In this document: piece by piece, positions 1 to 9,352 of the stretch
Layout of the letters: the number at the start of each line of letters is the position of its first letter
Position numbering within the stretch: the stretch's first letter is position 1
NCBI RefSeq assembly: GCF_004791585.1
Contig: NZ_SRUU01000013.1
Coordinates: forward strand, 62,001-126,000
Length of the DNA stretch: 64,000 nt
Reading direction: 5' to 3'
From: Mesorhizobium sp. M1C.F.Ca.ET.210.01.1.1
GTDB lineage: Bacteria; Pseudomonadota; Alphaproteobacteria; Rhizobiales; Rhizobiaceae
Translations under genes and position numbers: made by a program
The notes under the pieces: model-generated
The model's input: only the letters and a program-made list of their open reading frames with translations
Told to the model about the DNA's origin: nothing
Database searches by the model: none

Positions 1-351
1 CCGCCTTTCTACGACTCGATGGCTGACGCTGTTGCCGAAGTGGTCGGGGCGAAGTTCGGCAAGAACGGCCTTTACTCGGACGAGAAGCTGTTTGCCCAAA
101 TCTACAAAGGCGACTACGGCCACCGATATCTCAACGAGGCGGCGATCTACACACCGGACGTCATCGACTGCGTGAGCGACATCTGCACCTACATCTACGA
201 GACGCACGGCCGCTTCCCGGCGCATTGCGATGCCATTCACGTGCCGGGCATCTGGCTGCAGGTACATCACGTCGATGTCGGCTACTACCAGCGCTTCTTC
301 CGCAACGGCCTCACCGACGCACATCTCAACCACGCGCGCGATTGGCACTGA
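1..351 (+). CDS. C-terminal part of a conserved hypothetical protein
   Basis: The reading frame is open from the first base, so the gene starts outside the window; about 116 residues are visible, ending at TGA 349-351. The tail is rich in His, Trp and Tyr, with the stretch AHCDAIHVPGIWLQVHHVD followed by a Tyr/Phe-rich segment. I have seen this kind of C-terminus in unannotated rhizobial proteins but cannot attach a function. It converges on the sorbitol-dehydrogenase-like gene with only 16 bases between the two stops. An ATG at 19 exists but has no reason to be the true start. Confidence 0.6.
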   Translation, partial: PPFYDSMADAVAEVVGAKFGKNGLYSDEKLFAQIYKGDYGHRYLNEAAIYTPDVIDCVSDICTYIYETHGRFPAHCDAIHVPGIWLQVHHVDVGYYQRFFRNGLTDAHLNHARDWH

Positions 352-367
352 TACGGCGGCGAGTTGA

Positions 368-1138
368 TCAGCTCATCCAGTTGCCGCCGTCGACATTGAG
401 CGTCTGCGCCACGACATAGTCGGCATCGCTCGACGCCAGGAAGATGGCCGCGCCTCGGTAGTCGTCGGGATCGCCCATGCGCCCCGCCGGCACTGCCAGC
501 CCGACCTGCCGCTTCTTCTCGCCGATTGGCAGGTTCTCGTAGCGCGCGAACAGCGCGTCGACCTGATCCCACATCGGCGTGTCGACTACGCCCGGCGCGA
601 TGCCGTTGACGTTGATGCCGTGCTTGATGAGCGCAAGGCCAGCCGACTGGGTGATGCTGATCACGGAGGCCTTCGTCGCGCAGTAGACGGCGACCAGCGC
701 CTCGCCGCGCCGTCCTGCCTGTGAAGCCATGTTGATGATCTTGCCGCGGCGCCCCTGCGCGACCATGCGCCTTGCCACCGCCTGCAGCGTGAACAGCAGG
801 CCCTTCACATTGACCGAGAATTGCAGGTCGAAGCTCTTCTCAGAGATTTCCAGCAGCGGCCCCATGTCGAAGACGGCGGCATTGTTGACAAGGATGTCGA
901 TGCCGCCATGCGTCCTTGTCACCTGGTCGACCATCGCCTCGATCGAGGCGAGATCGCGCACGTCGAGCCGGACAGTGGAAGCCTTGCCGCCCAGTTCCTG
1001 CGCCAGCGCGTCCGCCTTGTCGATCGCCATATCGGCGATGACGACATGAGCGCCTTCGGCGACGAAGCCGCGCACGATGGCCGCTCCGATGCCTTGCGCG
1101 CCGCCGGTGACGACGGCGACCTTGTCCTTGAGTTTCAT
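368..1138 (-). CDS. Short-chain dehydrogenase, sorbitol/polyol 2-dehydrogenase-like
   Basis: A 256-residue classical SDR. The cofactor motif TGGAQGIG lies near residue 11, NNAA near 85, and the catalytic Ser139, Tyr152 and Lys156 in the YxxxK motif are all present. The long motif KIINMASQAGRRGEALVA and the ending NVDGGNWMS closely match SmoS-type sorbitol dehydrogenase, which oxidises D-sorbitol (and galactitol) to the ketose with NAD. It is the last gene of a minus-strand operon with two more SDRs and a sugar ABC transporter. The start at 1138 is preceded by AGGAG. Cytoplasmic. The exact polyol is inferred from family resemblance only. Confidence 0.85.
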   Translation of the reverse strand: MKLKDKVAVVTGGAQGIGAAIVRGFVAEGAHVVIADMAIDKADALAQELGGKASTVRLDVRDLASIEAMVDQVTRTHGGIDILVNNAAVFDMGPLLEISEKSFDLQFSVNVKGLLFTLQAVARRMVAQGRRGKIINMASQAGRRGEALVAVYCATKASVISITQSAGLALIKHGINVNGIAPGVVDTPMWDQVDALFARYENLPIGEKKRQVGLAVPAGRMGDPDDYRGAAIFLASSDADYVVAQTLNVDGGNWMS

Positions 1139-1166
1139 GCCGGTTCTCCTATCTCAGCGCCCTGTG

Positions 1167-1925
1167 TCAGCGCGTGGTATAGCCGCCATCGATGACCAGC
1201 ACTTCGCCGGTCACATAGCTCGAGGCAGCAGAGCACAGGAAAAGCGCGGCCGCCGCAACCTCTTCCGGCTGGCCGACGCGGCCCATCGGGGTCATGCCGC
1301 GCCAGATCGGGAACCATTCCGGATTCTCGATGCCGCCGCGCGAAAGGTCCGTTTCGATATAGCCGGGCGCGACGGCATTGACGCGGATGTTCTCGGCCGC
1401 GACCTCGCTGGCCAGGCTCTTGGTCATCATATGCACCGCCGCCTTGGAACTGTTGTAGGCGACCTGGTTCTGCGGAATGTTGGAAACAATGCCTGAGATC
1501 GAGCCGACATTGAGGATCACGCCGCCGCCCTGGCACCGCATCGGCGCCAGCGCCGCCCTGCAGCAGCGGAACACGGCATCGACATTGATCGCCATCGTCT
1601 GCCGCCAGATGTCCTCCGGATAGTCGCCGCTGTCGCCATGCACGGCGATGCCGGCGCTGTTAACCAGGATGTCGAGCCGGCCGGCCTTCGCGAGCGTGTC
1701 GGCGATCAGTCTGTCCGGCGCCTTCTCGTCCAGCATTTCGGCGGCAAGGAAATCGGAGGCGAGGCCGACAAGCTCCTGTCGCGCATCGTCCTTCATCGTC
1801 CGGCCCGCGACGACGACGCGCGCTCCGGCCTCGCCGAGCGCCTTGGCGATGGCAAGGCCGATGCCGCGTGTGCCGCCAGTCACCAGCGCCACCTTGTGGT
1901 TCAGCCGGAAGCGGTCGAGGATCAT
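1167..1925 (-). CDS. Short-chain dehydrogenase/reductase
   Basis: A classical SDR of 252 residues from the ATG at 1925. It has TGGTRGIG near residue 17, NSAG near 89, Ser144, Tyr157 and Lys161 as catalytic residues, and the usual C-terminal VIDGGYT. It probably oxidises or reduces a sugar alcohol or keto-sugar taken up by the neighbouring transporter; the substrate cannot be read from the sequence. I chose 1925 because the protein then begins MILDRFRLNHKVALVTGG, the typical SDR N-terminus. An upstream in-frame ATG at 1973 would overlap the next gene and add 16 residues without homologous character. Confidence 0.8.
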   Translation of the reverse strand: MILDRFRLNHKVALVTGGTRGIGLAIAKALGEAGARVVVAGRTMKDDARQELVGLASDFLAAEMLDEKAPDRLIADTLAKAGRLDILVNSAGIAVHGDSGDYPEDIWRQTMAINVDAVFRCCRAALAPMRCQGGGVILNVGSISGIVSNIPQNQVAYNSSKAAVHMMTKSLASEVAAENIRVNAVAPGYIETDLSRGGIENPEWFPIWRGMTPMGRVGQPEEVAAAALFLCSAASSYVTGEVLVIDGGYTTR

Positions 1926-1959
1926 GATCGCGGTTCCATCGCGCGGTTTTAGGGACAGC

Positions 1960-2688
1960 TCAGATGTCGACACTCTGCGGCAGGATGACGAGGTCGCGGA
2001 TTGTGACGTTGCGCGGCCGCGTCAGCATGAAGAGCACGGCATCGGCCACTTCCTTGGCCTCCATCAGGCTGCCGGCAGCCAGCGCCTCTTCCATCTTGGC
2101 CTTGGGCCAATCGCTGAGCAGCGCCGTGACCACCGGACCGGGCGCGACGGCACCGACGCGGATGCCATGCTTCAGCACCTGGCGGCGAACCGTGTGCACG
2201 AAGGCCTGTACGGCGAATTTCGAGGCGGTGTAGATCGGCTCCCAAACCACGGGAACGAAGCCCGCGACGGAACTGGTGACGATGATGTCGCCGCTCTTCT
2301 TCTCGATCATATGCGGCAGCACGGCATGGACGGTGCGGAAGACGGCGTTGATGTTGAGGTTGAGCATCCGGTCCCATTGGTCGGGATCGCCGGACGCCAC
2401 CTCGCCGCCGACATAGGCGCCGGCATTGGCATGGAAGATGTCGAGCCGGCCGGCCTTCTCCAGGACCTGCGGCATCATGCGCTCGACGCTCGCCGGGTCG
2501 AGCAGGTCGGTGACCACGGCGCAGGCGTTGTCGCCGAGCTCCGCGACGAGCGCCTTCAGGCGATCCTCGGCCCGATCGACCAGGACGACCTTCGCGCCGG
2601 CGGCGAGCATGGCGCGGGCGCATTCCAGCCCGATGCCGGAGGCAGCACCAGTGATTGCGGCAACCTTGCCGGAGAGACTTTCAGACAT
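1960..2688 (-). CDS. Short-chain dehydrogenase, ribitol 2-dehydrogenase-like
   Basis: A 242-residue SDR with TGAASGIG at residues 14-21, an unusual HANAG in place of NNAG near 86, Ser139/Ser140, Tyr153 and Lys157. The segments [32 protein letters not shown] and [20 protein letters not shown] are typical of ribitol 2-dehydrogenases, which convert ribitol to D-ribulose with NAD. It is the first of three consecutive SDR genes downstream of the ABC permease, 22 bases after that gene. Three dehydrogenases beside one transporter suggest uptake and oxidation of several related pentitols or hexitols. Confidence 0.8.
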   Translation of the reverse strand: MSESLSGKVAAITGAASGIGLECARAMLAAGAKVVLVDRAEDRLKALVAELGDNACAVVTDLLDPASVERMMPQVLEKAGRLDIFHANAGAYVGGEVASGDPDQWDRMLNLNINAVFRTVHAVLPHMIEKKSGDIIVTSSVAGFVPVVWEPIYTASKFAVQAFVHTVRRQVLKHGIRVGAVAPGPVVTALLSDWPKAKMEEALAAGSLMEAKEVADAVLFMLTRPRNVTIRDLVILPQSVDI

Positions 2689-2710
2689 TGCGATCCTCTT
2701 CGATGAGCCG

Positions 2711-3958
2711 TCAGGCGCGGCCGTGTGAGACGCGCGAGCGGCGGGCGAGAGAATCGACGATGACCGCGATCGCCAGCACGCAGCCGGTGATCATGTACCG
2801 GAGCGAGGATGACAGATCGAGCAGCGTCAGGCCGCTTGCGATGGATTGGATGACGATGATGCCGAGCAGCGCCGAATAGGCGCTGCCGCGGCCGCCGAAC
2901 AGGCTGGTGCCGCCGATGACGGCGGCCGCGATGGCGTTGAGGTTGACGTCGCCTGTGCCGGCCTGCTGGCTGGCGGTTGCCAGCCGCGCCGCCGAGAGCA
3001 GGCCGCCGGTCGCAGCCAGCGTGGCGCAGAGCGCGAAGGCGCTCGTGTAGATAAGGCGCACGTTGATGCCGGCGCGGCGCGCCGCTTCGCGGTTGCCGCC
3101 GACAGCGGTCATCGAGCGGCCCCACTGGGTCCGCTTCAGCGCATAGTTCATCGCCACGACCAGAGCGACGAACAAGGCGAACATCCATGGCACGCCGCGC
3201 GACCGGTTAAGGTAGTAAGCCACCAGCTCGAGCGCGAGCGTGATCGCGACGGCCTGCAGCAGAAGTCCGCCGAACGAGCGCGACGACAGCCCTGCGGCCT
3301 GGCGGCGCTGCGCCTTGCGGTAGCCGAGAGCCAGGGCAAGCACGCCGGGCGCCACCGCCAGCGCGTACGACACCCAATGCGGCATCACCAGGAGCTGGCC
3401 GAAATTCACCAGCGGCGAGTCATAAGGCAGGTTGATCGAGCCGGTCGGGCCGAGGATGTAGAGTTGCAGGCCGAGGAAAGCGAGCAGGCCCGAAAGCGTC
3501 GACACGAAGCTCGGCATGCCGAGCCGGTTGAGCAGCAGCGCGTAGACGCAGCCGGTCACGAACCCGACCGCCATCGCCGCCAGGATGGCGAGCGCGACCG
3601 GCCAGCCCCACTGGACCCAAAGCACGCCGAGCAGCGCCGATGACAGGCCACTGACGGAGCCGACGGACAGGTCGATCTCGCCGACCATCAGAACGCAGAC
3701 GATGCCGAGCGAGATGATGCCGACCGTCGAGCAGTCGAACAAAAGGTTGACCAGATTGTTCGGCGACAGGAACACCGGGTTGAGCGTCTGGAAGATCGTG
3801 CAGATCAGCACCAGTCCGACAACCACGGGCAGCGATCCCAGATCGCCGGAGCGGACGCGGTCGAGGAAACCGCTGATGGCGCCCTTCGCGCCGCTGCGAT
3901 CCTTCAGGCGCTCGTCGCTGCGATCGAGCAGCGCGCCGCGATCGGAAGCCGTCGTCAT
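2711..3958 (-). CDS. Sugar ABC transporter permease, XylH-like
   Basis: An integral membrane permease of 415 residues with about ten hydrophobic segments after a charged ~40-residue cytoplasmic N-terminus. Diagnostic stretches are [12 protein letters not shown] in the first third and [25 protein letters not shown] and [17 protein letters not shown] sequence in the second half, matching the carbohydrate-uptake permeases of the RbsC/XylH group (BPD_transp_2). It overlaps the ATPase gene by the four bases ATGA, indicating translational coupling. Together with the ATPase and binding protein it forms a CUT2-type importer, probably for a pentose or polyol. Confidence 0.88.
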   Translation of the reverse strand: MTTASDRGALLDRSDERLKDRSGAKGAISGFLDRVRSGDLGSLPVVVGLVLICTIFQTLNPVFLSPNNLVNLLFDCSTVGIISLGIVCVLMVGEIDLSVGSVSGLSSALLGVLWVQWGWPVALAILAAMAVGFVTGCVYALLLNRLGMPSFVSTLSGLLAFLGLQLYILGPTGSINLPYDSPLVNFGQLLVMPHWVSYALAVAPGVLALALGYRKAQRRQAAGLSSRSFGGLLLQAVAITLALELVAYYLNRSRGVPWMFALFVALVVAMNYALKRTQWGRSMTAVGGNREAARRAGINVRLIYTSAFALCATLAATGGLLSAARLATASQQAGTGDVNLNAIAAAVIGGTSLFGGRGSAYSALLGIIVIQSIASGLTLLDLSSSLRYMITGCVLAIAVIVDSLARRSRVSHGRA

Positions 3959-4770
3959 GGCTGTTCTCCTTGCGCCCTCGCCTCGGCGGCGCGCCTGCCG
4001 CGCCGCGAGACGGCATTGTCGTCGGCGCCGGTTATCGCCGTCACCAGTTCCTGGTTGGATGCGCCGGGCAGGAAGATGCCGTTGTTGCGGCCAAGCCGCA
4101 GCACCACGATACGGTCGGCCACGGCGCGCACGTCTTCCATGTTATGGCTGATCATGACGACGCCCAGCCCGCGATCGCGCACGCGCTCGATGAGGTTCAG
4201 CACCTCGGCCGTCTGAGCGACGCCGAGCGCCGCAGTTGGTTCGTCGAGCAGAATGACCCTCGGCTCCATCAGCAGCGAGCGGGCGATTGCGACAGTCTGC
4301 CGCTGGCCGCCCGAGAGCGACGCTACCGGTTCGCGCACGCTGGGTATGCGCGCCGACAGCTCCTTGAGCAGGGTCCATGCGCGCACCTCCATCGAAACCT
4401 CGTCGAGGCGGAGCGGATGGAGCTCGCGGCCGAGGAAGATGTTGGCCACGACGTCGAGGTTCTCGCAGAGCGCTAGGTCCTGGAACACGGTGGCGATGCC
4501 GAGCTTCAGCGCCGCGGCGGGGTTGGCCAATGTCACCGGCTGGCCGTCGAAGGTGATCGAGCCGGAGCTCGGCATGTGCGCGCCGGCAAGGATCTTGACC
4601 AGCGTCGATTTGCCGGCGCCGTTATCCCCGACCAGGGCCACGATCTCGCCGGCATTGATGTCGAGATCGACATCGGTGAGGGCCGACACGGCGCCGAAAT
4701 TCTTCGAGATGCCGCGCAGGCTGAGCACTGGCGGCCGGCTTGTCGTGGACGAGGTGTCGGGTATTGCCAT
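3955..4770 (-). CDS. Sugar ABC transporter ATP-binding protein
   Basis: A single-cassette ATPase of 271 residues: Walker A GDNGAGKST at residues 48-56, Q-loop near FQD 97, signature LSGGQ at 152-156, Walker B VILLDEP at 172-178, and an H-loop in VMISHN. It is about half the length of two-domain CUT2 ATPases such as RbsA, resembling the short FrcA-type ATPases of rhizobia. The start at 4770 has a good GGAAGAG upstream and gives a normal N-terminus; the longer frame to 4926 runs into the gap and the hairpin. It energises the importer with the overlapping permease. Confidence 0.88.
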   Translation of the reverse strand: MAIPDTSSTTSRPPVLSLRGISKNFGAVSALTDVDLDINAGEIVALVGDNGAGKSTLVKILAGAHMPSSGSITFDGQPVTLANPAAALKLGIATVFQDLALCENLDVVANIFLGRELHPLRLDEVSMEVRAWTLLKELSARIPSVREPVASLSGGQRQTVAIARSLLMEPRVILLDEPTAALGVAQTAEVLNLIERVRDRGLGVVMISHNMEDVRAVADRIVVLRLGRNNGIFLPGASNQELVTAITGADDNAVSRRGRRAAEARAQGEQP

Positions 4771-4802
4771 GGCCTGTTTCTCTTCCCGCGTTCTGATCGA
4801 TA

Positions 4803-4827
4803 TGTCCGGCCGCCAGGCGGCCGGACA
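4803..4827. terminator. Intercistronic hairpin between binding protein and ATPase genes
   Basis: Perfect inverted repeat of 12 bases per arm (TGTCCGGCCGCC / GGCGGCCGGACA) around a single A, with no T-run on either side. It lies in the 131-base gap between the binding-protein stop and the ATPase start. Such GC-rich hairpins commonly protect the upstream mRNA from 3' decay or attenuate read-through, giving more binding protein than membrane components. That role here is inferred from position. Confidence 0.6.
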
Positions 4828-4901
4828 CCGGGCTGTCGCCTTGGCGACGCGGCTTGCGCCGCATCGCTCCGGAGACAATGCCGCCAGCGCGGCCTTGCTC
4901 C

Positions 4902-5969
4902 TTATTCGATGCCGAGCTTCTTGCAACCTTCGGCGTAGCGGTCGGTGCAGAGCTGGGCGGCGGTCTGGATCTTCTTGTCGATGATCTCGGCCTTCAGGTT
5001 CTCCTGCGTCACCACCGCCGGCACGAAGAGCTGCGAGGGCGTGTCGTAGAGCGTCGTCTCGGCTTTCGGTGTCTCGCCCTTGAGAAGCTGCACCGCGACG
5101 TTTGCCGCGGCCGCGGCGACGATTTCGCTGGGCTTGGAAATAGTGTTGTACTGATCGCCGGCAATGATGAGCTGCAAGGCGGCGATCGTGGCGTCGTTGC
5201 CCGTCACCGTGGGCACCGGATCGACGCCGGCGGCCTTGAACGCGGCGATGGCGCCGCCGCCCGTGCCGTCATTGGCGGCGACCACGCCGACGATCTTGTT
5301 GCCGAAGCGCGAGATCTGCCCCGCCGCCCATTGCTGGGCATTCGACGGCGCCCAGTTCGGCGTGTCGAACTCGGCGAGCGTCTTGTAGCTGCCGGTCTTG
5401 AGGCCTTCGTGGATGCCGTCCTTGATCAGGCCCGCGGCGGCATCGGTCGGAGAGCCGTTGATCTGCAGCACGCCGCCATCGCCGTCGCTCGGCACGCCCT
5501 TGGCCTTGAGATGCTCCACCAGCGAGGCAGCGATTGCCTTGCCGATGGCCTTGTTGTCGAACGACACATAGAAATCGGCCTTGGCGTCCGGGATCGGGCG
5601 GTCATAGGCGATGACCTTGACGCCCTGCGCCTGCGCATTGTGCACCAGCGACGCCGCTGCCGCGGAATCGACCGGGTCGAGCACGACCACCTTGGCGCCC
5701 TGGGTGATGACCGAATTGAACTGCTGCTGCTGCTTGGTCACGTCGGCGTCGGCGTTGAGGTAGAGCACCTTGCAGCTGTCGCAGAGCTTCTTCATTTCGG
5801 CGACGAAGCCGGGATGGTCATGCTCCTCGTAACGCGTCGAGCCCTGGTCCGGCATCAGGAACGCAACCGTGGAGCCGGCAATATCCTGCGCGTTGGCAAA
5901 CGTTGCGCCGAGTGCAAGGCACGATACCGCAAGCGTGGCCGCGGTCAATCTGGACATGTATCTGGACAT
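4902..5969 (-). CDS. Periplasmic sugar-binding protein of an ABC importer
   Basis: A 355-residue periplasmic binding protein of the Peripla_BP_4 (RbsB/XylF) fold. A Sec signal peptide of about 27 residues ends in ATFANA-Q. The body begins GSTVAFLMPDQGSTRYEEHDHPGF and contains VVVLDPVDSAAAASLVHNAQ, VKVIAYDRPI and GVVAANDGTGGGA, typical of xylose-binding-like proteins. The start at 5969 is preceded by GGAGAAG. First structural gene of the operon; the 227-base gap behind the araC-type gene probably holds its promoter. The ligand is likely a pentose or polyol, judging by the dehydrogenases downstream. Confidence 0.87.
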   Translation of the reverse strand: MSRYMSRLTAATLAVSCLALGATFANAQDIAGSTVAFLMPDQGSTRYEEHDHPGFVAEMKKLCDSCKVLYLNADADVTKQQQQFNSVITQGAKVVVLDPVDSAAAASLVHNAQAQGVKVIAYDRPIPDAKADFYVSFDNKAIGKAIAASLVEHLKAKGVPSDGDGGVLQINGSPTDAAAGLIKDGIHEGLKTGSYKTLAEFDTPNWAPSNAQQWAAGQISRFGNKIVGVVAANDGTGGGAIAAFKAAGVDPVPTVTGNDATIAALQLIIAGDQYNTISKPSEIVAAAAANVAVQLLKGETPKAETTLYDTPSQLFVPAVVTQENLKAEIIDKKIQTAAQLCTDRYAEGCKKLGIE

Positions 5970-6196
5970 AGGGTCTTCTCCATTCCCGTTGTTTGATGTA
6001 ATAGACCTCGGCGTCGGGCTGCGGACATCCGATCCAACCGCCTGATTGGAAGTCTAGCCAACTCGTGCACCAGCCTCACGGCTTCCTCCCGCTGGCATGA
6101 CACGAGGAAATACTTACCTATCGCTGGTTCGCTTGCGCGCCCCATCGCTTCGTCTTGACCCCTATTTAAGGCTTGTTTCTCCTCCCAAACTCCTTT

Positions 6197-7081
6197 CTAT
6201 GCGGCGCGCGCGGCCGCGAAATTATCCGCAACCAAGCGTCTGAACTGCGAAGGCGGCATGCCCTTCTCGGCCAGGAACTGGCGGTTGAAGTTCGACAGAT
6301 TGTTGAAGCCGACCTCGAAGCAGATATCTGAAATCTGCGCCTGCTCGTCGCTCATCAGGATCTGGCAGGCGAGATTGATGCGCAGGCGCTTGATGTATTG
6401 CAGCAGCGACATGCCGGTGTGCTTGCGAAACGATCGCGAGAACGCGCTCGGCGTCTGGCCCGCGATCGCCGCCAGGTCGCCTTCGTCGAATTGCTGGGTC
6501 AGGTTCTCGCGGATATAGGCCAGCGCCTGGTTTATGCCGGCAGACATGTATCCCGACGGGTCCGGCAGATAGTTTTCGCTGGCCAGCACGCGCGGCGAAG
6601 TCTCTCGGCTCAGCGCCTCCAGGATCGACATGAACAGGCTGATCCGGTGCACGCCATAGGCATGGGTGATCTCCGCCAGCAGCGGCATGACCTGCCTGCT
6701 CACGCTGTTGCTGAACAGGACGCCGCGCCGCGACAGGTCTAGCAGCGGCGACACGGCGCCGAGCTCGGGAAAAGTCGCGATCGCGCCGCCGATGAATTCC
6801 TCGCTGAACTGGACCAGCCTGCAGCGCAGCGGAACCGACTGTCCCTCCGGAACTTCGCTGATCCAGTTGTGCGGCAGGTTCGGGCCGGCCAGAACAAGAT
6901 TGCCGATCTCGAACTCGCCGATGAAGTCGCCGACGAAATAGCGGCCCTTGGTCGCTACGATCTGGTGCAGCTCGTATTCAGGATGAAAATGCCAGCGCAC
7001 CGTATGGTACGGATAGCCGTGCCACTTCACCGCGAATGACTCGCCAGGCCTTATCTGTATGACTTCCAGATCGGGTCCCAT
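6197..7081 (-). CDS. AraC-family transcriptional regulator with cupin sensor domain
   Basis: 294 residues: an N-terminal cupin-like sensor (about 1-150, with HFHPEYELHQI and GNLVLAGPNLPHNW) and a C-terminal double helix-turn-helix AraC DNA-binding domain (about 190-290, containing ISDICFEVGFNNLSNFNRQF and KGMPPSQFRR). It lies directly upstream of, and in the same direction as, the sugar transport/dehydrogenase operon, so it is the obvious candidate for its ligand-responsive activator. The start at 7081 has GGAGG shortly upstream. Confidence 0.87.
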   Translation of the reverse strand: MGPDLEVIQIRPGESFAVKWHGYPYHTVRWHFHPEYELHQIVATKGRYFVGDFIGEFEIGNLVLAGPNLPHNWISEVPEGQSVPLRCRLVQFSEEFIGGAIATFPELGAVSPLLDLSRRGVLFSNSVSRQVMPLLAEITHAYGVHRISLFMSILEALSRETSPRVLASENYLPDPSGYMSAGINQALAYIRENLTQQFDEGDLAAIAGQTPSAFSRSFRKHTGMSLLQYIKRLRINLACQILMSDEQAQISDICFEVGFNNLSNFNRQFLAEKGMPPSQFRRLVADNFAAARAA

Positions 7082-7362
7082 TGCTTCCTCCCGGAGGCTG
7101 TAGGGGTGCTTCAGCCTTCGAACCGCGGCCGTTTGTTCGGCTCATCTAGGGTCAGGATAACGGTGGCCAAGCATGTCCGCCACCTCGCCACGCCGCGCCG
7201 ACTGATACGTTTTTGACCGTTTGGCCTAGCGAAGAATGTATCCTCGAAAATTAGCGGCCTCGAATATCTGCAGCTGACTAACGGCGCTTTTGCGCGGGGA
7301 AAGTTCGCCGCGCACCACGTTGCCGCATTGCACAATCTCGCCCCGGCTGCACAATAGGCGCA
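7082..7362. promoter_or_regulatory. Divergent intergenic region between araC-type gene and nasT
   Basis: A 281-base divergent spacer that must carry promoters for both flanking genes. Two direct copies of TGCACAAT occur at 7329-7336 and 7348-7355, just before the nasT start at 7363. They share the TGCAC half-site seen in the NtrC-like sites of the two downstream nitrate promoters, but without the full TGCAC-N7-GTGC spacing, so NtrC control of nasT is only a possibility. No terminator or small RNA is evident. Confidence 0.4.
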
Positions 7363-7965
7363 ATGACCGCCGGTTCGCTGACCATTCTTGTTATCGATGA
7401 TAACCGCATCCGTGCCTCGATCATCGAGGCCGGATTGCGGGACGCCGGCCATCGCCACGTCACGGTGATCCATGACGTCGCCGGCATCGCTCGGCGCATC
7501 GCCGAGATCGAACCGGATGTCATCGTCATCGATCTCGAAAATCCCAACCGCGACATGCTGGAGAACATGTTCCAGCTCTCGCGCGCGGTGAAACGGCCGA
7601 TCGCGATGTTCGTCGACCGCGCGGACCAGGCCTCGATCGAAGCGGCCGTCGACGCCGGCGTGTCGGCCTATGTCGTCGACGGGCTGAAGAAGGAACGCAT
7701 CAAGCCGATCCTGGACATGGCGATAAGCCGCTTCAATGCCTTCTCGCGCATGGCGCGCGAACTGGAGGAGGCACGCAGCGAGCTCGAGAACCGCAAGGTC
7801 ATCGATCGGGCCAAGGGCATATTGATGAAGTCGCGCGGCCTGAGCGAGGAGGCCGCCTACGCGCTTCTGCGCAAGACCGCCATGAACCAGAACCGCAAGA
7901 TCGCCGAGATCGCCCAGAGCCTGGTGACGGCGGCGGGGCTGCTGGGTCCGCTGGAGGGCGAATGA
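7363..7965 (+). CDS. nasT: ANTAR-domain RNA-binding antiterminator NasT
   Basis: A 200-residue protein: a receiver-like domain (about 7-125, with Asp12, Asp13 and Asp57) and a C-terminal ANTAR RNA-binding domain (about 135-196) with the conserved VIDRAKGILMKSRGLSEEAAYALLRK helix pair. NasT binds leader RNA and prevents intrinsic termination of nitrate assimilation operons; without nitrate it is held by NasS. The gene overlaps nasS by ATGA. Two leaders with matching ANTAR-type hairpins lie downstream at 9383-9505 and 12915-13036, giving direct sequence support for its target. The ribosome-binding site before 7363 is weak. Confidence 0.92.
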   Translation: MTAGSLTILVIDDNRIRASIIEAGLRDAGHRHVTVIHDVAGIARRIAEIEPDVIVIDLENPNRDMLENMFQLSRAVKRPIAMFVDRADQASIEAAVDAGVSAYVVDGLKKERIKPILDMAISRFNAFSRMARELEEARSELENRKVIDRAKGILMKSRGLSEEAAYALLRKTAMNQNRKIAEIAQSLVTAAGLLGPLEGE

Positions 7966-9203
7966 GCATGGCAGCTGCGCATCAGATCACCGCCGGCTTC
8001 ATGCCGCTCTTCGACAGCGCCGTTCTGGTGGTGGCCGGCGAGATGGGCTTTGCCGCCCGCGAGGGCATCGAGCTCAAGCTGCATCGAGAGACCTCCTGGG
8101 CCAACATCCGCGACCGCATCGCCATCGGCCATTTCGATGTGGCGCACATGCTGGGACCGATGCCGCTCGCCTGCAGCCTCGGCCTCACGCCGCTTGCATC
8201 CGAGACCATAGTGCCCTTCTCGCTCGGGCTCGGCGGCAACTGCGTCACGGTCTCCAATGCGGTGTGGGAAGGCATGGCGGCGCATGGCGCCGCGCCCGAT
8301 CTCGACCCTGCGCGCGCCGGAGCGGCGCTTGGCGCGCTGATCCGCGAGCGGACGGCCAGCCGCGAGCCGCTGCGCTTCGCTGTCGTGCACCCGCATTCCG
8401 GTCATAACTACGAGCTGCGCTACTGGCTCGCCGCCTGCGGCATCGATCCAGACCGCGACATCGAGATTGTCATCGTGCCGCCGCCCTTCATGGCCGATGC
8501 GCTCGCCGCCGGCCGCATTGACGGCTATTGCGTCGGCGAGCCCTGGAACAGCGCCGCGGTCGCGGCCGGCACCGGCCGCATCGTCACCGTCAAGGCGCTG
8601 CTGTGGCGCAACAGCCCGGAAAAAGTGATCGGCGCCCGCAGGGCATGGGCGGAGGAAAATCCGGACGCGCTGGCGGCGCTGCTCAGGGCGCTGCATCACT
8701 CCGCCCGCTGGTGCCAGGATCCGGCAAACCGCGGCGAGCTGGCCGAGCTGATGGCCAGGCCAGCTTTCCTCGGCCAGTCCGAGGCGATCCAGATGCCGAT
8801 CCTCACCGGACTGCTTCAACTCGGCGGCGGTGTGGAGCGGCGCGTCGAGGACTTCTTCCTGCCCTTCGACAAGGCGGCGAACTTTCCCTGGAAGAGCCAC
8901 GCGCTGTGGTTCTACACGCAGATGGTGCGCTGGCGGCAGTTGCCGCACACGCCGCAAAACCTCGCCATTGCTCGCGACTGCTACCGGCCAGACCTCTACC
9001 GCTCGGCGCTTAAGCCGCTTGGCGTCGCCCTGCCCGGCGCCAATGCCAAGGTTGAGGGCGCGCTGAAGATCGCGACGCCGGTCGGTTCGGCCGGGGCAAG
9101 CCTCGTGCTTGGCCCCGACGGATTCTTCGACGGCCAGATCTTCGATCCGGACAAGGTCGACGCCTACATCACGGACCAGAAATCGGCCCGGAAATCGGTC
9201 TGA
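7962..9203 (+). CDS. nasS: Nitrate-sensing protein NasS (NrtA-like, cytoplasmic)
   Basis: 413 residues homologous to NrtA/CmpA nitrate-binding proteins (SWANIRDRIAIGHFDVAHMLGPMP near residue 43, GHNYELRYWLAACGIDPDRDIEIVIVPPPFM, and GYCVGEPWN). It lacks any signal peptide, as expected of NasS, the cytoplasmic sensor that binds and inactivates NasT until nitrate is present. Its ATG overlaps the nasT stop, so the two are translationally coupled. The TGA at 9201 already lies at the edge of the sequence duplicated before the MFS gene. Confidence 0.9.
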   Translation: MSMAAAHQITAGFMPLFDSAVLVVAGEMGFAAREGIELKLHRETSWANIRDRIAIGHFDVAHMLGPMPLACSLGLTPLASETIVPFSLGLGGNCVTVSNAVWEGMAAHGAAPDLDPARAGAALGALIRERTASREPLRFAVVHPHSGHNYELRYWLAACGIDPDRDIEIVIVPPPFMADALAAGRIDGYCVGEPWNSAAVAAGTGRIVTVKALLWRNSPEKVIGARRAWAEENPDALAALLRALHHSARWCQDPANRGELAELMARPAFLGQSEAIQMPILTGLLQLGGGVERRVEDFFLPFDKAANFPWKSHALWFYTQMVRWRQLPHTPQNLAIARDCYRPDLYRSALKPLGVALPGANAKVEGALKIATPVGSAGASLVLGPDGFFDGQIFDPDKVDAYITDQKSARKSV

Positions 9204-9221
9204 TCATTTCCGCGCCATTCT

Positions 9222-9246
9222 TGTGCATTGCACAAAAATTATGCGT
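9222..9246 (+). promoter_or_regulatory. NtrC-like upstream activator site before nrtA
   Basis: A perfect 6-3-6 palindrome TTGTGC-ATT-GCACAA (9222-9236) overlaps TGCAC-N7-ATGCG (9230-9246). The latter is one base off the TGCAC-N7-GTGC half-site spacing of NtrC operators. It lies about 110 bases upstream of a sigma-54 promoter, the usual distance for this activator. NtrC binding is inferred from motif and context. Confidence 0.6.
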
Positions 9247-9352
9247 GCAGTTGCTCTAATGAACGATCGTTAGTCTGCTCACCTTGCCGCCTTGTGTTGC
9301 TACGATCGGCACCGACCACTGATTTCATTGATGTTTTTCTTCCCGCCCTAAA

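Noticed and set aside
7329-7355. NtrC operator upstream of nasT
   Set aside because: The two TGCACAAT copies are direct, not inverted at N7 spacing, and no GG-N10-GC promoter follows them.
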